This document shows, in pieces, positions 45,474-55,599 of a stretch of DNA of 64,000 bases. Position 1 is the first letter of the stretch. Every line of letters begins with the position of its first letter. The stretch covers positions 62,001 through 126,000 of the forward strand of contig NZ_WODA01000016.1 in the NCBI RefSeq assembly GCF_009729855.1. The letters run 5' to 3'. The notes under the pieces are model-generated. The model saw nothing but the letters and a program-made list of their open reading frames with translations, did no database searches and was not told the DNA's origin. The translations under genes and the position numbers were made by a program. Source of the stretch: Agromyces luteolus. Lineage in GTDB: Bacteria; Actinomycetota; Actinomycetes; Actinomycetales; Microbacteriaceae.

Positions 45474-45956
45474 ATGCTTTTTGAGGTTGGCGAGACCGTC
45501 GTTTACCCCCACCACGGTGCCGCAACGATCGTCGAAGTCAAGAAACGCATCATCAAGGGCGAAGAGAAGCTCTACCTCAAGCTGAACGTCACGCAGGGAG
45601 ACCTCGTGATCGAGGTGCCCGCAGAGAACGTCGACCTGGTCGGCGTGCGTGACGTGATCGGCAAGGAGGGCCTCGACAAGGTCTTCGAGGTGCTGCGCGC
45701 CCCCTTCACCGAGGAGCCGACCAACTGGTCGCGCCGCTACAAGGCGAACCTCGAGAAGCTCGCCTCCGGCGACGTGATCAAGGTCTCCGAGGTCGTGCGC
45801 GACCTCTGGCGCCGCGATCAGGACCGCGGTCTCTCCGCGGGCGAGAAGCGCATGCTCGCGAAGGCCCGCCAGATCCTGATCTCCGAGCTCGCGCTCGCAG
45901 AGAAGACCGACGAGGAGCAGGCTTCGACCGTCCTCGACGAGGTGCTCGCCTCCTAG
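45474..45956 (+). CDS. carD: RNA polymerase-binding transcription factor CarD
   Basis: A 160-residue essential actinobacterial factor that stabilises open complexes at rRNA and many other promoters. The N-terminal RNAP-interaction domain starts [20 protein letters not shown]; the C-terminal DNA-binding domain contains the wedging Trp in [17 protein letters not shown] at 45474 is 10 nt after GAAAGGA. TATCCT at 45442-45447 is a plausible -10 box, with a leader of about 25 nt. A hairpin terminator follows. Confidence 0.97.
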   Translation: MLFEVGETVVYPHHGAATIVEVKKRIIKGEEKLYLKLNVTQGDLVIEVPAENVDLVGVRDVIGKEGLDKVFEVLRAPFTEEPTNWSRRYKANLEKLASGDVIKVSEVVRDLWRRDQDRGLSAGEKRMLAKARQILISELALAEKTDEEQASTVLDEVLAS

Positions 45957-45969
45957 CGTCGAGCCCCTT

Positions 45970-46012
45970 CGACGATCGCCGCCGGCGCGGAAGCGCACGG
46001 CGGCGATCGTCG
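45970..46012 (+). terminator. Terminator after carD
   Basis: CGACGATCGCCGCCG (45970-45984) pairs perfectly with CGGCGGCGATCGTCG (45998-46012), 15 bp with a 13-nt loop, 13 nt after the carD stop. Confidence 0.8.
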
Positions 46013-46102
46013 TCTGCGGAGCCGGATCCCGGACCGGACCGGACCGGTCGGCCCGGGTCGATCGGCCCGCTCGGGCCACGGTCCGGCGACTACGGTGGAG
46101 GG

Positions 46103-47326
46103 GTGAACGACTCCACCGTCGCCGTCATCGTCGTCGCCGCCGGGTCCGGCACCCGGCTCGGGCATCCGGAACCCAAGGCCCTCGTCCCCCTCGGTGAGGA
46201 CACGATCCTCGGCGTCGCGTTGGATGCCGTGCTCGGCATGCGCGATGCGCCGTTCGTGGTCGTGGTGGCGCCGGCCGACCGCGTCGACGAGGTGCGCGAG
46301 CGCTCCGCTCCGCGCGCGGCCGCGGCATCCGTCGACCTCGTGGTCGTCGCCGGCGGCCTCACCAGGCAGGAGTCCGTCGCGCGCGGCATCGCCGAGCTCC
46401 CGCGCGAGATCGAGGTCGTGCTCGTGCACGACGCGGCCCGCCCGCTCGCGCCGTCCGCGGTGTTCGACGAGGTGGCCGCCGCGGTCGAGTCGCGCGGGCA
46501 CGGCATCGTGCCCGGACTGCCCGTCGTCGACACCGTCAAGCGCGTCGACGGCGAAGGGCACGTCCTCGAGACGGTGGACCGCTCGGAGCTCGCCGCGATG
46601 CAGACCCCGCAGGGCTTCCCGCGCGAGGTGCTCGAGTCGGCATACGCCGCGGCCGGCGCGGACTTCACGGACGATGCCGCGCTCGTCGCCGCCGCCGGCG
46701 TGCCCGTCGACGTGGTGCCGGGCGACGCGCGGGCGTTCAAGGTCACGGTGCCCTCCGACCTGCACCGTGCCGAGCAGCTGCTCGCCGAACGGACTGCGAA
46801 CGGCGCGGCCGGCGAGCGGTCGACCCAGCGCGCGCTTCCCGCGCACGCGGCGGTGCCGCGCGTCGGCACCGGCATCGACGTGCACGCCTTCGCCGACGCA
46901 CAAGACACGCCGCTCTGGCTCGCGGGCCTGCACTGGCCGGGGGAGCGCGGCCTCTCGGGGCACTCCGACGGCGACGCGGTCGCGCACGCGATCTGCGACG
47001 CGCTCCTCGCCGCCGCCGGCCTCGGCGACATCGGCGGCATGTTCGGCACCGACGACCCGCGGTTCTCGGGCGCGCACGGCGAGGTCTTCGTCGGCGAGAC
47101 CGTGCGACGGCTCGCCGCGGCCGGATGGCGCGTCGGCAACGTGTCGGTCCAGGTCGTCGGCAACCGCCCGAAGCTCGCGCCCCGCCGCGCCGAGGCGGAG
47201 GCCCTGCTGACCGGCATCGTCGGCGCGCCCGTGAGCGTCGCCGCGACGACGACCGACGGCTTGGGGTTCACCGGCCGCGGCGAGGGGGTCACCGCGATCG
47301 CGACCGCGCTCGTCCTGCCGGCCTGA
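46103..47326 (+). CDS. ispDF: Bifunctional IspD-IspF enzyme of the MEP isoprenoid pathway
   Basis: A 407-residue fusion. Residues about 1-230 are IspD, 2-C-methylerythritol 4-phosphate cytidylyltransferase ([42 protein letters not shown]). Residues about 250-407 are IspF, the cyclodiphosphate synthase ([11 protein letters not shown] with the zinc-site Asp and His, [34 protein letters not shown]). The fusion joins two non-consecutive steps and is known in several bacteria, including some actinobacteria. GTG at 46103 follows TACGGT (46091-46096) by 6 nt, so probably leaderless. Confidence 0.96.
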   Translation: MNDSTVAVIVVAAGSGTRLGHPEPKALVPLGEDTILGVALDAVLGMRDAPFVVVVAPADRVDEVRERSAPRAAAASVDLVVVAGGLTRQESVARGIAELPREIEVVLVHDAARPLAPSAVFDEVAAAVESRGHGIVPGLPVVDTVKRVDGEGHVLETVDRSELAAMQTPQGFPREVLESAYAAAGADFTDDAALVAAAGVPVDVVPGDARAFKVTVPSDLHRAEQLLAERTANGAAGERSTQRALPAHAAVPRVGTGIDVHAFADAQDTPLWLAGLHWPGERGLSGHSDGDAVAHAICDALLAAAGLGDIGGMFGTDDPRFSGAHGEVFVGETVRRLAAAGWRVGNVSVQVVGNRPKLAPRRAEAEALLTGIVGAPVSVAATTTDGLGFTGRGEGVTAIATALVLPA

Positions 47327-47428
47327 CGTCGGCCGCGGCGCACGCCGAGGGCATCGGCGACCCGTGCAGCGCTGAGGCGCGGCATCCGTTCGCCGTTCTC
47401 GCAGCGGGCGCGCCGGTACGCTTGACGG

Positions 47429-48853
47429 GTGACCGTGCGACTCCACGATTCGAAGGCCCAGGCCCTGCGTGACTTCGTGCCCCTCGAGGAGGGGCACGTC
47501 GGCATGTACGTCTGCGGGCCGACCGTGCAGTCGAGCCCGCACATCGGGCACCTGCGGAGCGCTCTGGTGTACGACATCATGCGTCGCTGGTTCATGGCGC
47601 GCGGGTACGCGGTGACGTTCGTGCGCAACGTGACCGACATCGACGACAAGATCCTGAACGCCGCCGCCGAGGAGGGCATCGGCGAGCAGTGGTGGTCGCT
47701 CGCGTACCGGGTGGAGCTCGAGTTCACCGCCGCCTACAACGCGCTCGGCATCCTGCCGCCGACCTACGAGCCGCGCGCCACCGCGAGCGTCACGCAGATG
47801 CAGCGGATCATCCAGCGACTGATCGACCGGGGCCACGCCTACGCGGCGCCCGACGGCTCGGGCGACGTCTACTTCGACACCGGCAGCTGGCCCGCCTACG
47901 GCGAGCTGACCCGGCAGGCCCGCGAGAACATGGAGGCGGCGGCCGACTCCGACCCGCGGGGCAAGCGCGACCCGCGCGACTTCGCTCTGTGGAAGGGGCA
48001 CAAGCCGACCGAGCCGCGCTCGGCGGGCTGGGAGTCGCCGTGGGGCCCGGGCCGGCCCGGATGGCACATCGAGTGCTCGGCCATGGCCGCGCGCTACCTC
48101 GGGCCCGAGTTCGACATCCACGGGGGCGGCCTCGACCTGCGCTTCCCGCACCACGAGAACGAGCTCGCCCAGTCCACGGCGGCCGGCGACGGCTTCGCCC
48201 GCCACTGGGTGCACAACGGCCTCGTGAACGTCGGCGGCCAGAAGATGTCCAAGTCGCTCGGCAACTCGGTCTACGCGAGCGAGCTCACGGCGCTCGCGTC
48301 GCCGCTCGCCGTCCGCTACCTGCTCGGCCAGGCGCACTACCGCTCGACGCTCGACTACTCGCCCGACTCGCTCGCCGAGGCCGAGGCGGCGGTCGATCGC
48401 ATCCGGACCTTCCTGACCCGGGTCGACCGGCGTCTCGCCGGCACCCGCTACGCCGACGAGGGGGCGGATGCCTCGTGGCCCGAGGCCTTCGCCGTGGCCA
48501 TGGACGACGACCTCGGCGTGCCGCAGGCGCTCGCGGTCCTGCACGAGACCGTCCGCGCCGGGAACCAGGCGCTCGACGGGGAGGACCTCGGGACCGCAGC
48601 CGACCTGCGCGGGCAGGTGCTCGCCATGGTCCGGGTGCTCGGCATCGACCCGACCGACCCGCTGTGGGCGACGGATGCCGGACCCGCGGCCACCGCGCTC
48701 GACACCCTCGTCGCCCGACTCCTCGAGGATCGCCGCGCTGCGCGCGCCTCGAAGGACTGGGCCGCCGCCGACCGCATCCGCGCCGAGCTCACGGACGCCG
48801 GCATCACCATCGAAGACAGCCAGACCGGAACGCATTGGAGCCTCACCTCATGA
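47429..48853 (+). CDS. cysS: Cysteinyl-tRNA synthetase
   Basis: A 474-residue class I synthetase of usual length. Signature elements are [20 protein letters not shown] (HIGH motif and the zinc-binding Cys), [21 protein letters not shown] (second zinc Cys), HHENELAQS and KMSKSLGNS. The anticodon-binding helical domain ends the protein. GTG at 47429 is 6 nt after TACGCT (47417-47422). It overlaps rlmB by ATGA, the common cysS-rlmB pair, and follows ispDF by about 100 nt as in many actinobacteria. Confidence 0.97.
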   Translation: MTVRLHDSKAQALRDFVPLEEGHVGMYVCGPTVQSSPHIGHLRSALVYDIMRRWFMARGYAVTFVRNVTDIDDKILNAAAEEGIGEQWWSLAYRVELEFTAAYNALGILPPTYEPRATASVTQMQRIIQRLIDRGHAYAAPDGSGDVYFDTGSWPAYGELTRQARENMEAAADSDPRGKRDPRDFALWKGHKPTEPRSAGWESPWGPGRPGWHIECSAMAARYLGPEFDIHGGGLDLRFPHHENELAQSTAAGDGFARHWVHNGLVNVGGQKMSKSLGNSVYASELTALASPLAVRYLLGQAHYRSTLDYSPDSLAEAEAAVDRIRTFLTRVDRRLAGTRYADEGADASWPEAFAVAMDDDLGVPQALAVLHETVRAGNQALDGEDLGTAADLRGQVLAMVRVLGIDPTDPLWATDAGPAATALDTLVARLLEDRRAARASKDWAAADRIRAELTDAGITIEDSQTGTHWSLTS

Positions 48854-49857
48854 AGGGCAGCAGCGGAAAGCCTCGCGCGGGAGCCGTGCGGAAGAAGGGC
48901 AAGGGCAAGAAGGTCGGAACCGGCGGCCACAGCCGCAAGGCCCTCGAGGGCAAGGGACCCACGCCGAAGGCCGAGGACCGCCCGTACCACCAGGCGCACA
49001 AGCGCAAGGCGGCCGCCGAGCGTGCCGCGGCGAAGTCCGGTGGACGCGGCGGGCAGCGGCCCGGCGCCCCGCGCGGCGCCTCGGGCGCCGCTCGTCGGGC
49101 GAAGTCGGGCGACGAGTCCGAGATCGTGACCGGTCGCAACGCCGTCGTGGAAGCGCTGCGCACGCGCATCCCCGCGACGACGCTCTACATCGCGGCCCGG
49201 ATCGAGATGGACGACCGCGTCAAGGAGGCCGTGAAGGTCGCCACGAACCGCGGCATCCCGATCCTCGAGGTCATGCGCCCCGAGCTCGACCGGCTCTCGG
49301 GCGAGGGCGGCGTGCACCAGGGGCTCGCACTCAAGGTGCCGCCGTACGAGTACGCGCACCCGGTCGACCTGCTCGACGAGGTGATCGACTCGGGCGAGAC
49401 GCCGCTGTTCGTGGCACTCGACGGCATCACCGATCCGCGCAACCTCGGCGCCATCATCCGCTCGACCGCCGCCTTCGGCGGCCAGGGCGTCATCGTGCCG
49501 CAGCGACGGTCGGTCGGCGTGACCGCGTCCGCATGGAAGACGTCGGCGGGCGCCGCGGCGCGCGTGCCCGTGGCGATGGCCTCGAACCTCACGCAGACGT
49601 TGAAGGCGCTCAAGGAGCGCGGCGTCTTCGTGCTCGGGCTCGACGGCGGCGGCGACGTGTCGCTGCCCGGCCTCGACTTCGCCGACCGCCCGATCGTCAT
49701 CGTCGTCGGTTCCGAGGGCAAGGGCCTCTCGCGGCTCGTCACCGAGACCTGCGACGCGGTCGTGTCGATCCCCATCTCGGCCGCGACCGAATCGCTCAAC
49801 GCCGGCATCGCGGCATCCGTCACGCTCTACGAGATCGCGAAGCTCCGCGCCGAGTAG
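48850..49857 (+). CDS. rlmB: 23S rRNA (guanosine-2'-O-)-methyltransferase RlmB
   Basis: A 335-residue SpoU-family methyltransferase that methylates G2251 of 23S rRNA (E. coli numbering). The first 90 residues are an unusually basic, Gly/Lys-rich disordered extension (such as [18 protein letters not shown]) likely to bind rRNA. Then come the substrate-binding L30e-like domain ([20 protein letters not shown]) and the SpoU knot: [33 protein letters not shown] and [18 protein letters not shown] at 48850 is coupled to cysS. A REP-like array begins 38 nt after its stop. Confidence 0.95.
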   Translation: MKGSSGKPRAGAVRKKGKGKKVGTGGHSRKALEGKGPTPKAEDRPYHQAHKRKAAAERAAAKSGGRGGQRPGAPRGASGAARRAKSGDESEIVTGRNAVVEALRTRIPATTLYIAARIEMDDRVKEAVKVATNRGIPILEVMRPELDRLSGEGGVHQGLALKVPPYEYAHPVDLLDEVIDSGETPLFVALDGITDPRNLGAIIRSTAAFGGQGVIVPQRRSVGVTASAWKTSAGAAARVPVAMASNLTQTLKALKERGVFVLGLDGGGDVSLPGLDFADRPIVIVVGSEGKGLSRLVTETCDAVVSIPISAATESLNAGIAASVTLYEIAKLRAE

Positions 49858-49894
49858 CCGCGCTCCCGGCGGTCGGGCACGACGCGCGCCGCGC

Positions 49895-50071
49895 CGGTGG
49901 TCGAGGAGGACGCGCAGCGCCCGTATCGAGACTTGTGCGTCCGGTGGTCGAGTAGGACGCGTAGCGCCCGTATCGAGACCAGCCCGATCGGTGGTCGAGT
50001 AGGACGCGTAGCGCCCGTATCGAGACCTGTGCGTCCGGTGGTCGAGGAGGACGCGCAGCGCCCGTATCGGG
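49895..50071 (+). repeat. REP-like array, four 47-bp-spaced units (left flank of GIY-YIG gene)
   Basis: Four copies of a roughly 39-bp unit beginning CGGTGGTCGAG and ending CGTATCGAGAC start at 49895, 49942, 49989 and 50036, exactly 47 bp apart, with 8-9 nt spacers. The unit has an imperfect dyad (GGACGCG...GCGCCC core flanked by TCGA). The inner units vary GTAG/GCAG and GAGTAG/GAGGAG; the last is degenerate at its end, 3 nt from the GIY-YIG stop codon. It is not CRISPR-like: spacers are short and alike. Confidence 0.9.
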
Positions 50072-50073
50072 GC

Positions 50074-50355
50074 TTACACCCAGCGCTTCCGACTCGCCGG
50101 TCCGAGTGCGTCGAGGTCATCCGCCGCCAATGCGAGCCGCTTGGCACGACTCCAGTTCTGCACCTGCTTCTCCCTGGTGAACGCGTCGTCGATGCGCGAG
50201 TACTCCTCGAAGTAGATCAACTCGACCGGGAGACGGCGACGCGTGTAGTCGGCGCCCTCGCCGGCGCTGTGCTGTGCGAGGCGGCGGTCGAGATCCACAG
50301 TGCTTCCGACGTAGGTGGTTCCGTCGGCGCATCTGAGCATGTACATGAATGGCAT
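50074..50355 (-). CDS. Small GIY-YIG endonuclease-domain protein
   Basis: A 93-residue protein that is essentially one GIY-YIG domain: MYMLRCADGTTYVGST (the GIY...YIG pair), DLDRRLAQHSAG with the catalytic Arg, and AFTREKQVQNWSRAKRLALA with the metal-binding Glu. This is the UvrC-N/YhbQ type found as single genes in many bacteria, of uncertain role in DNA repair or mobility. ATG at 50355 has no clear Shine-Dalgarno. The gene is boxed between two REP-like arrays in opposite orientation, unlike any other gene in the window. Confidence 0.88.
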   Translation of the reverse strand: MPFMYMLRCADGTTYVGSTVDLDRRLAQHSAGEGADYTRRRLPVELIYFEEYSRIDDAFTREKQVQNWSRAKRLALAADDLDALGPASRKRWV

Positions 50356-50406
50356 GGGGTGAGCATGGCGCAGGCGTGTACTCGTTGCGCGTCTCCATCC
50401 CCAGAC

Positions 50407-50634
50407 GGTCTCGATACGGGCGCTGCGCGTCCTACTCGACCACCGGGGCGATGCGCGTCGTACTCGACCACCGGTGAGCCGGAGCTCGGTCTCGATACTG
50501 GCGCTGCGCGTCCTACTCGACCACCGAGGCGATGCGCGTCGTACTCGACCACCGGTGAGCCGGAGCTCGGTCTCGATACGGGCGCTGCGCGTCCTACTCG
50601 ACCACCGGGCGATGCGCGTCGTACTCGAGCGGCG
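50407..50634 (-). repeat. REP-like array, three 81-bp units in inverted orientation (right flank)
   Basis: The reverse complement of the left-flank unit begins GGTCTCGATAC at 50407, 50488 and 50569, exactly 81 bp apart. Each full unit (39 bp) is followed by a half unit (GATGCGCGTCGTACTCGACC, ending CACCG) and a GTGAGCCGGAGCTC linker. The last half unit is degenerate and ends 9 nt before the stop codon of the DUF4032 gene. Confidence 0.9.
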
Positions 50635-50643
50635 ACCGGGCGA

Positions 50644-51960
50644 TCAGACCTTGAGGCGCCAGTCGCCCTCGTCGTCGGGGTGATGCACGGGCACGGCGGC
50701 GGTGTCGGGGGCCACCGCGGGCATCGCGGTCGTGATCGCCTCGGTCGGCGGGCCGATCACGGTCGCCTCGTCGCGACGGTGGCGCAGCACGTCGTTGATG
50801 TACGAGGTGAGGGCTTCGGCGAGCGGGATGTCGTGGCCCGATGTCTGGGCCATGTACCACCGGTGCTCCAGCAGCTGGTGGAAGATCTCGGCGGGCTCCA
50901 GCTTGCCGCGGAGCTCCGGCGGCACGGCCCTGACGACCGGCTCGAACACGCGCATGAGCCATTCGTGGGCGACCATCTCCTCGTCGGCGTCCTTGCGGTA
51001 GGCCGCGCGATACGAGTCGAGGTCGTTGAGCAGGCGACGCGCCTGGTTCTCGCCGGCGTCGAGGCCGGTGAGGCGCAGCAGCCGCCGCTGGTGGTGCCCC
51101 GCGTCGACGACCTTGGGCTGGATGCGGAGCGTGGTGCCCGACTCGTCGGTGCGGATCGCGAGCTCCTCGATGTCGAAGCCGAGGTCGTTGAGGCGGTTCA
51201 CGCGCTCGTTGATGCGCCAGCGCTCGGCCATGCCGAAGGACTCGCTGCCGGTGAGCTCGCGCCAGAGGTTCCGGTAGGCGTCGACGATGCCGTTCGAGAT
51301 GCGCACGGGGTCGAGCTCGTCGGCGACGCGCCCGCCCGCCTCGAGGTCGAGCAGTTCGCCCGCGATGTTGACGCGAGCGATCTCGAGGTCGTTCTCGCGC
51401 TGGCCGTTGGAGAGCCCGCCCTCGTACAGCTTGCCGGTCTCGGCGTCGACGAGGTAGGCCGCGAAGGCGCCCGCATCGCGGCGGAACAGGGTGTTCGAGA
51501 GCGACACGTCGCCCCAGAAGAAGCCGATGATGTGCAGGCGGACGAGCAGCACCGCGAGCGCGTCCACGAGCCGCGTCGCCGTGTCGGGCCGGAGCGTCTG
51601 CGAGAACAGCGCGCGGTAGGGCAGCGAGAACCGGAGGTGGCGGGTGACGAGCACGGGCGCGAGCGCCTCGCCGTCGGCATCCGTGCGGTTCGTGATCACG
51701 GCCACCGGTTCGACGCACGGGATCTCGAGGCGCTGCAGCGTCCGGAGCATCTCGTACTCGCCCTTGGCCATCTCGGCCGTCGTCTCCTTGATGGCCACGA
51801 CGTGACCGCCGAGGTGCGCGAAGCGCACGAGGTGCCGGGAGATGCCCTTGGGCAGGGCGGCGATGTGCTCGCTCGGCCAGGCCTCGAGTGGGAGGTCCCA
51901 CGGGAGGTCGAGCAGTGCGGGATCGGTCATCGCCGACGTGATCGAGAGAGTGCCGCTCAT
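50644..51960 (-). CDS. DUF4032-domain protein with kinase-like N-terminus
   Basis: A 438-residue conserved actinobacterial protein. Residues about 35-280 resemble the lipopolysaccharide-kinase/protein-kinase fold: VAIKETTAEMAKGEYEMLRT (ATP Lys and alphaC Glu), LVRLHIIGFFWGDVSLSNTL (catalytic-loop Asp and Asn) and AYLVDAETG (DFG-like Asp). The C-terminal part, from about 290, is DUF4032. The substrate is unknown. ATG at 51960. Convergent with the repeat array and rlmB, and separated by a terminator from the ABC ATPase gene upstream on the same strand. Confidence 0.85.
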   Translation of the reverse strand: MSGTLSITSAMTDPALLDLPWDLPLEAWPSEHIAALPKGISRHLVRFAHLGGHVVAIKETTAEMAKGEYEMLRTLQRLEIPCVEPVAVITNRTDADGEALAPVLVTRHLRFSLPYRALFSQTLRPDTATRLVDALAVLLVRLHIIGFFWGDVSLSNTLFRRDAGAFAAYLVDAETGKLYEGGLSNGQRENDLEIARVNIAGELLDLEAGGRVADELDPVRISNGIVDAYRNLWRELTGSESFGMAERWRINERVNRLNDLGFDIEELAIRTDESGTTLRIQPKVVDAGHHQRRLLRLTGLDAGENQARRLLNDLDSYRAAYRKDADEEMVAHEWLMRVFEPVVRAVPPELRGKLEPAEIFHQLLEHRWYMAQTSGHDIPLAEALTSYINDVLRHRRDEATVIGPPTEAITTAMPAVAPDTAAVPVHHPDDEGDWRLKV

Positions 51961-51984
51961 CAGGGACAGCGTACCGGGGAACGG

Positions 51985-52019
51985 CGAAGCCGGCCGGGCC
52001 GAGGGCCCGACCGGCTTCG
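51985..52019 (-). terminator. Terminator downstream of the sugar-ABC ATPase gene
   Basis: CGAAGCCGGCCGGGCC (51985-52000) pairs with GGCCCGACCGGCTTCG (52004-52019), 16 positions with one mismatch, 3-nt loop. Confidence 0.75.
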
Positions 52020-52036
52020 TGGACGATCCGAGGAGG

Positions 52037-53137
<1,101 letters not shown>

Positions 53138-53413
53138 GGTTCTGTTCTCCTTCACCGGCAGGTACGTGCCGGACGATCCGTAGTGAATGGAAACGCCGAC
53201 TTCGATGTCGACGCCCCCTCAGTATGCCATGCCATCGCCGAGGCACCGATTCCGCGACGAATGCACCGGCCCGGCCGGGGCCGATGGGGCGGATGCCGCG
53301 TCCAGCCCGCGTCCGGGCGTCGTTTGGACGATTCCCAGTGATCGCTCCTACACTCTTCGGTGCGTGCGCCCTCATGCGCGCGCGCCCCCACAGCGACCCG
53401 GAGTTGACCCACG

Positions 53414-54334
53414 ATGAGCACTGGCGGATCAGAGCCACGCCCCACCCGCAACCAACGCCGCGAGGCGGCCCGCGAGAAGGCCCGCGTCCTGCGGGAGGAG
53501 CAGCGCAAGCGCGATCGCCGGAACAAGTTCCTCATCCAGGGCGGCGTCGTGCTCGCGATCGTCGCGGTGGCGGCGCTGATCGGGGCCATCGTCTTCAACA
53601 GCGTCCGCCCCGAGGGCCCCGGCCCGCGGAACATGGCGAGCGACGGGATCCTCCTCGTCGGCGGCGAGGCCGGCATCGAGCCCGTCGAGACCCCCGCGAT
53701 CCCCGCCGGCGGGCAGCCGACCCCGACGGTGCCCGACGAGAGCGGCACGGTCGCCAACATCGTGGTCTACGTCGACTACCTGTGCCCGTTCTGCGGCCAG
53801 TTCGAGACGACCAACTCCGAGACCATGCGCACCATGGTCGAGCAGGGCGCGGCGACCCTCGAGATCCACCCGATCGCGATCCTCACGAACAAGTCCGCCG
53901 GCACGCAGTACTCGCTGCGCGCCGCGAACGCCGCCGCGTGCGTGGCGGAGGAGTCGCCCGAGGCGTTCTTCGACTTCAACGCGCTCATGTTCGCGAACCA
54001 GCCCGAGGAGCTCACGGCCGGACTCACGAACGACGAGATCGCGGAGCTCGCGGCCCAGGCCGGGGCCGCCTCGTCGGTCGACTCCTGCATCGACGACACC
54101 AGGTTCAAGAGCTGGGTGCAGGATGCCACGGAGCGAGCGCTCACCGAGCCGATCCCGAACTCCGAACTCGAGTCGGTCACCGGAACGCCGACGGTGCTCG
54201 TGAACGGCAAGCAGTACGTCGGCTCCCTCGAGGACCCGGCCGAGTTCCAGGCGTTCGTGCTCCAGGCCACCGGCGAGAGCTACTCGGAGTCCGAGGCGAC
54301 GCCGACCCCGACGCCCACGCCCGAGGCGGGCTGA
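53414..54334 (+). CDS. Membrane-anchored DsbA-like thiol-disulfide protein
   Basis: A 306-residue protein with a very basic cytoplasmic start (QRREAAREKARVLREEQRKR), one membrane helix (about residues 40-62) and an extracytoplasmic thioredoxin-fold domain. The active site is CPFC at 124-127 in YVDYLCPFCGQFE, and the cis-Pro loop is GTPTVLVNGKQ. Two further cysteines (AACVAE, DSCID) may form a structural disulfide. It probably oxidises or isomerises disulfides in secreted proteins. ATG at 53414. TACACT at 53349-53354 may be its -10 box. A strong hairpin separates it from tRNA-Thr. Confidence 0.9.
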   Translation: MSTGGSEPRPTRNQRREAAREKARVLREEQRKRDRRNKFLIQGGVVLAIVAVAALIGAIVFNSVRPEGPGPRNMASDGILLVGGEAGIEPVETPAIPAGGQPTPTVPDESGTVANIVVYVDYLCPFCGQFETTNSETMRTMVEQGAATLEIHPIAILTNKSAGTQYSLRAANAAACVAEESPEAFFDFNALMFANQPEELTAGLTNDEIAELAAQAGAASSVDSCIDDTRFKSWVQDATERALTEPIPNSELESVTGTPTVLVNGKQYVGSLEDPAEFQAFVLQATGESYSESEATPTPTPTPEAG

Positions 54335-54350
54335 CCCCGACCCGATCGGA

Positions 54351-54384
54351 CGACGACGGCCCGGCGACCGCCGGGCCGTCGTCG
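54351..54384 (+). terminator. Terminator after the DsbA-like gene
   Basis: CGACGACGGCCCGGC (54351-54365) pairs perfectly with GCCGGGCCGTCGTCG (54370-54384), 15 bp, 4-nt loop. Confidence 0.85.
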
Positions 54385-54423
54385 TGCGCGACGCCCGTGC
54401 GTCGGTAGGATGACAGGGTCCCT

Positions 54424-54496
54424 GCCGGCTTGGCGCAATTGGTAGCGCACCGCTCTTGTAAAGCGGTGGTTACGGGTTCGAGTCCCGTAGCCGGCT
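54424..54496 (+). tRNA. tRNA-Thr(UGU)
   Basis: A 73-nt uninterrupted cloverleaf: acceptor GCCGGCT/AGCCGGC, D stem GCGC/GCGC, anticodon stem CCGCT/AGCGG with loop CTTGTAA (anticodon TGT), T arm ACGGG-TTCGAGT-CCCGT, discriminator T. CCA is not encoded. TAGGAT at 54406-54411 is its probable -10 box. A protein start codon lies only 2 nt after the mature 3' end. Confidence 0.97.
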
Positions 54497-54498
54497 CG

Positions 54499-55599
54499 AT
54501 GTCGACTTCCTCCGGCCGTCCGGACCCGGCTCCGGCGGCGCCGTCTCCCGGCGTGCCGGACGGTCCCGACCACGTCCACCACCACGCGCACGCCGAGTCG
54601 TCGCGCGTGCCGATGCAGGTCGCCATCGCGCTCACGATCGTGTCGGGCGGCCTCGTCGCGCTGCAGTCGCGCATCAACGGCGAACTCGCGCGCGAGCTCG
54701 CCGACTTCTCGGTCGCCGCGGCGATCTCGTTCGGCTCGGGGCTGGCGATCCTCGCGCTGCTCGCAGCGGCGTGGCCGGAGGGGCGTCGGGGCCTCCGGCG
54801 GGCGCTCGACGCGGTGCGCGCCGGGCGCGTGGCGTGGTGGATGCTGCTCGGCGGCGTCGCGGGCGCATGGTTCGTGGCGACCCAGGGGCTCGCGGCCGGA
54901 GTGCTCGGCGTGGCGCTGTTCACGGTGTCGATCGTCGCCGGGCAGACCCTGGGCGGCGTCGTGTTCGACGCCGTCGGCCTCGGTCCGGGCGGCCGCCGGC
55001 CGCTCAGCCCGACCCGCATCGCGGGCGCCGCGCTCGCGCTCGTCGCCGTCGGCTGGGCGGTGTCGGCCCAGCTCGCCGAGGCGGTGCCGCTCCAGCTCAT
55101 GCTGCTGCCGTTCTCCGCCGGCATCGGCGTGTCGTGGCAGCAGGCGATGAACGGCCGCGTGCGCACCGCAGCCGCGAGTGCGCTCGCGGCGACGTTCGTG
55201 AACTTCCTCGTTGGCACCGCGGTGCTCGTCGTCGTGATGCTCGCGCACGCGGCATCCGTCGGCTGGCCGACCGCGTTCCCGGCGGATCCCCTGCTCTACG
55301 CCGGCGGGGCGATCGGCTGCGTGTTCATCGCGGCGCAGGCCGTGCTGGTGCGGCGCGTGGGCGTGCTCGTGCTCGCCCTCGGGCTGGTGGCCGGCCAGCT
55401 CGCGACCGCGCTCGCGCTCGACCTGCTGGCGCCGACCTCGGCTCGCCCCGTGGGCTTCGCGACGATCGGGGGGACCGTGCTCGCGCTCGTCGCCGTCGCG
55501 CTCGCGAGCATCCGCCGGCGGCCGGCGCGGCACGTCGCGGCCGAGGCCGCGGGAGCGTCGACCGCCGACGCTCCCGGCGGGGTCACGTCAGGGCGGTGA
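54499..55599 (+). CDS. YdcZ/DUF606-type DMT-superfamily membrane protein
   Basis: A 366-residue protein with ten hydrophobic segments in two halves. Each half contains a DUF606-like motif (VALQSRINGELARELADFSV, and GVSWQQAMNGRVRTAAASAL). These transporters export small metabolites; the substrate is unknown. The His-rich N-terminal 40 residues (DHVHHHAHAE) may bind metal. ATG 54499 is directly after tRNA-Thr; an ATG at 54610 just before the first helix is an alternative start. Its stop overlaps the convergent nitroreductase gene by 17 nt. Confidence 0.78.
   Translation: MSTSSGRPDPAPAAPSPGVPDGPDHVHHHAHAESSRVPMQVAIALTIVSGGLVALQSRINGELARELADFSVAAAISFGSGLAILALLAAAWPEGRRGLRRALDAVRAGRVAWWMLLGGVAGAWFVATQGLAAGVLGVALFTVSIVAGQTLGGVVFDAVGLGPGGRRPLSPTRIAGAALALVAVGWAVSAQLAEAVPLQLMLLPFSAGIGVSWQQAMNGRVRTAAASALAATFVNFLVGTAVLVVVMLAHAASVGWPTAFPADPLLYAGGAIGCVFIAAQAVLVRRVGVLVLALGLVAGQLATALALDLLAPTSARPVGFATIGGTVLALVAVALASIRRRPARHVAAEAAGASTADAPGGVTSGR

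Noticed and set aside
49895..50071. CRISPR array
   Set aside because: Spacers are only 8-9 nt and almost identical, the repeat varies, and there are no cas genes.
50407..50634. CRISPR array on the right flank
   Set aside because: The 81-bp period consists of full and half copies of one sequence with an identical linker; no unique spacers.
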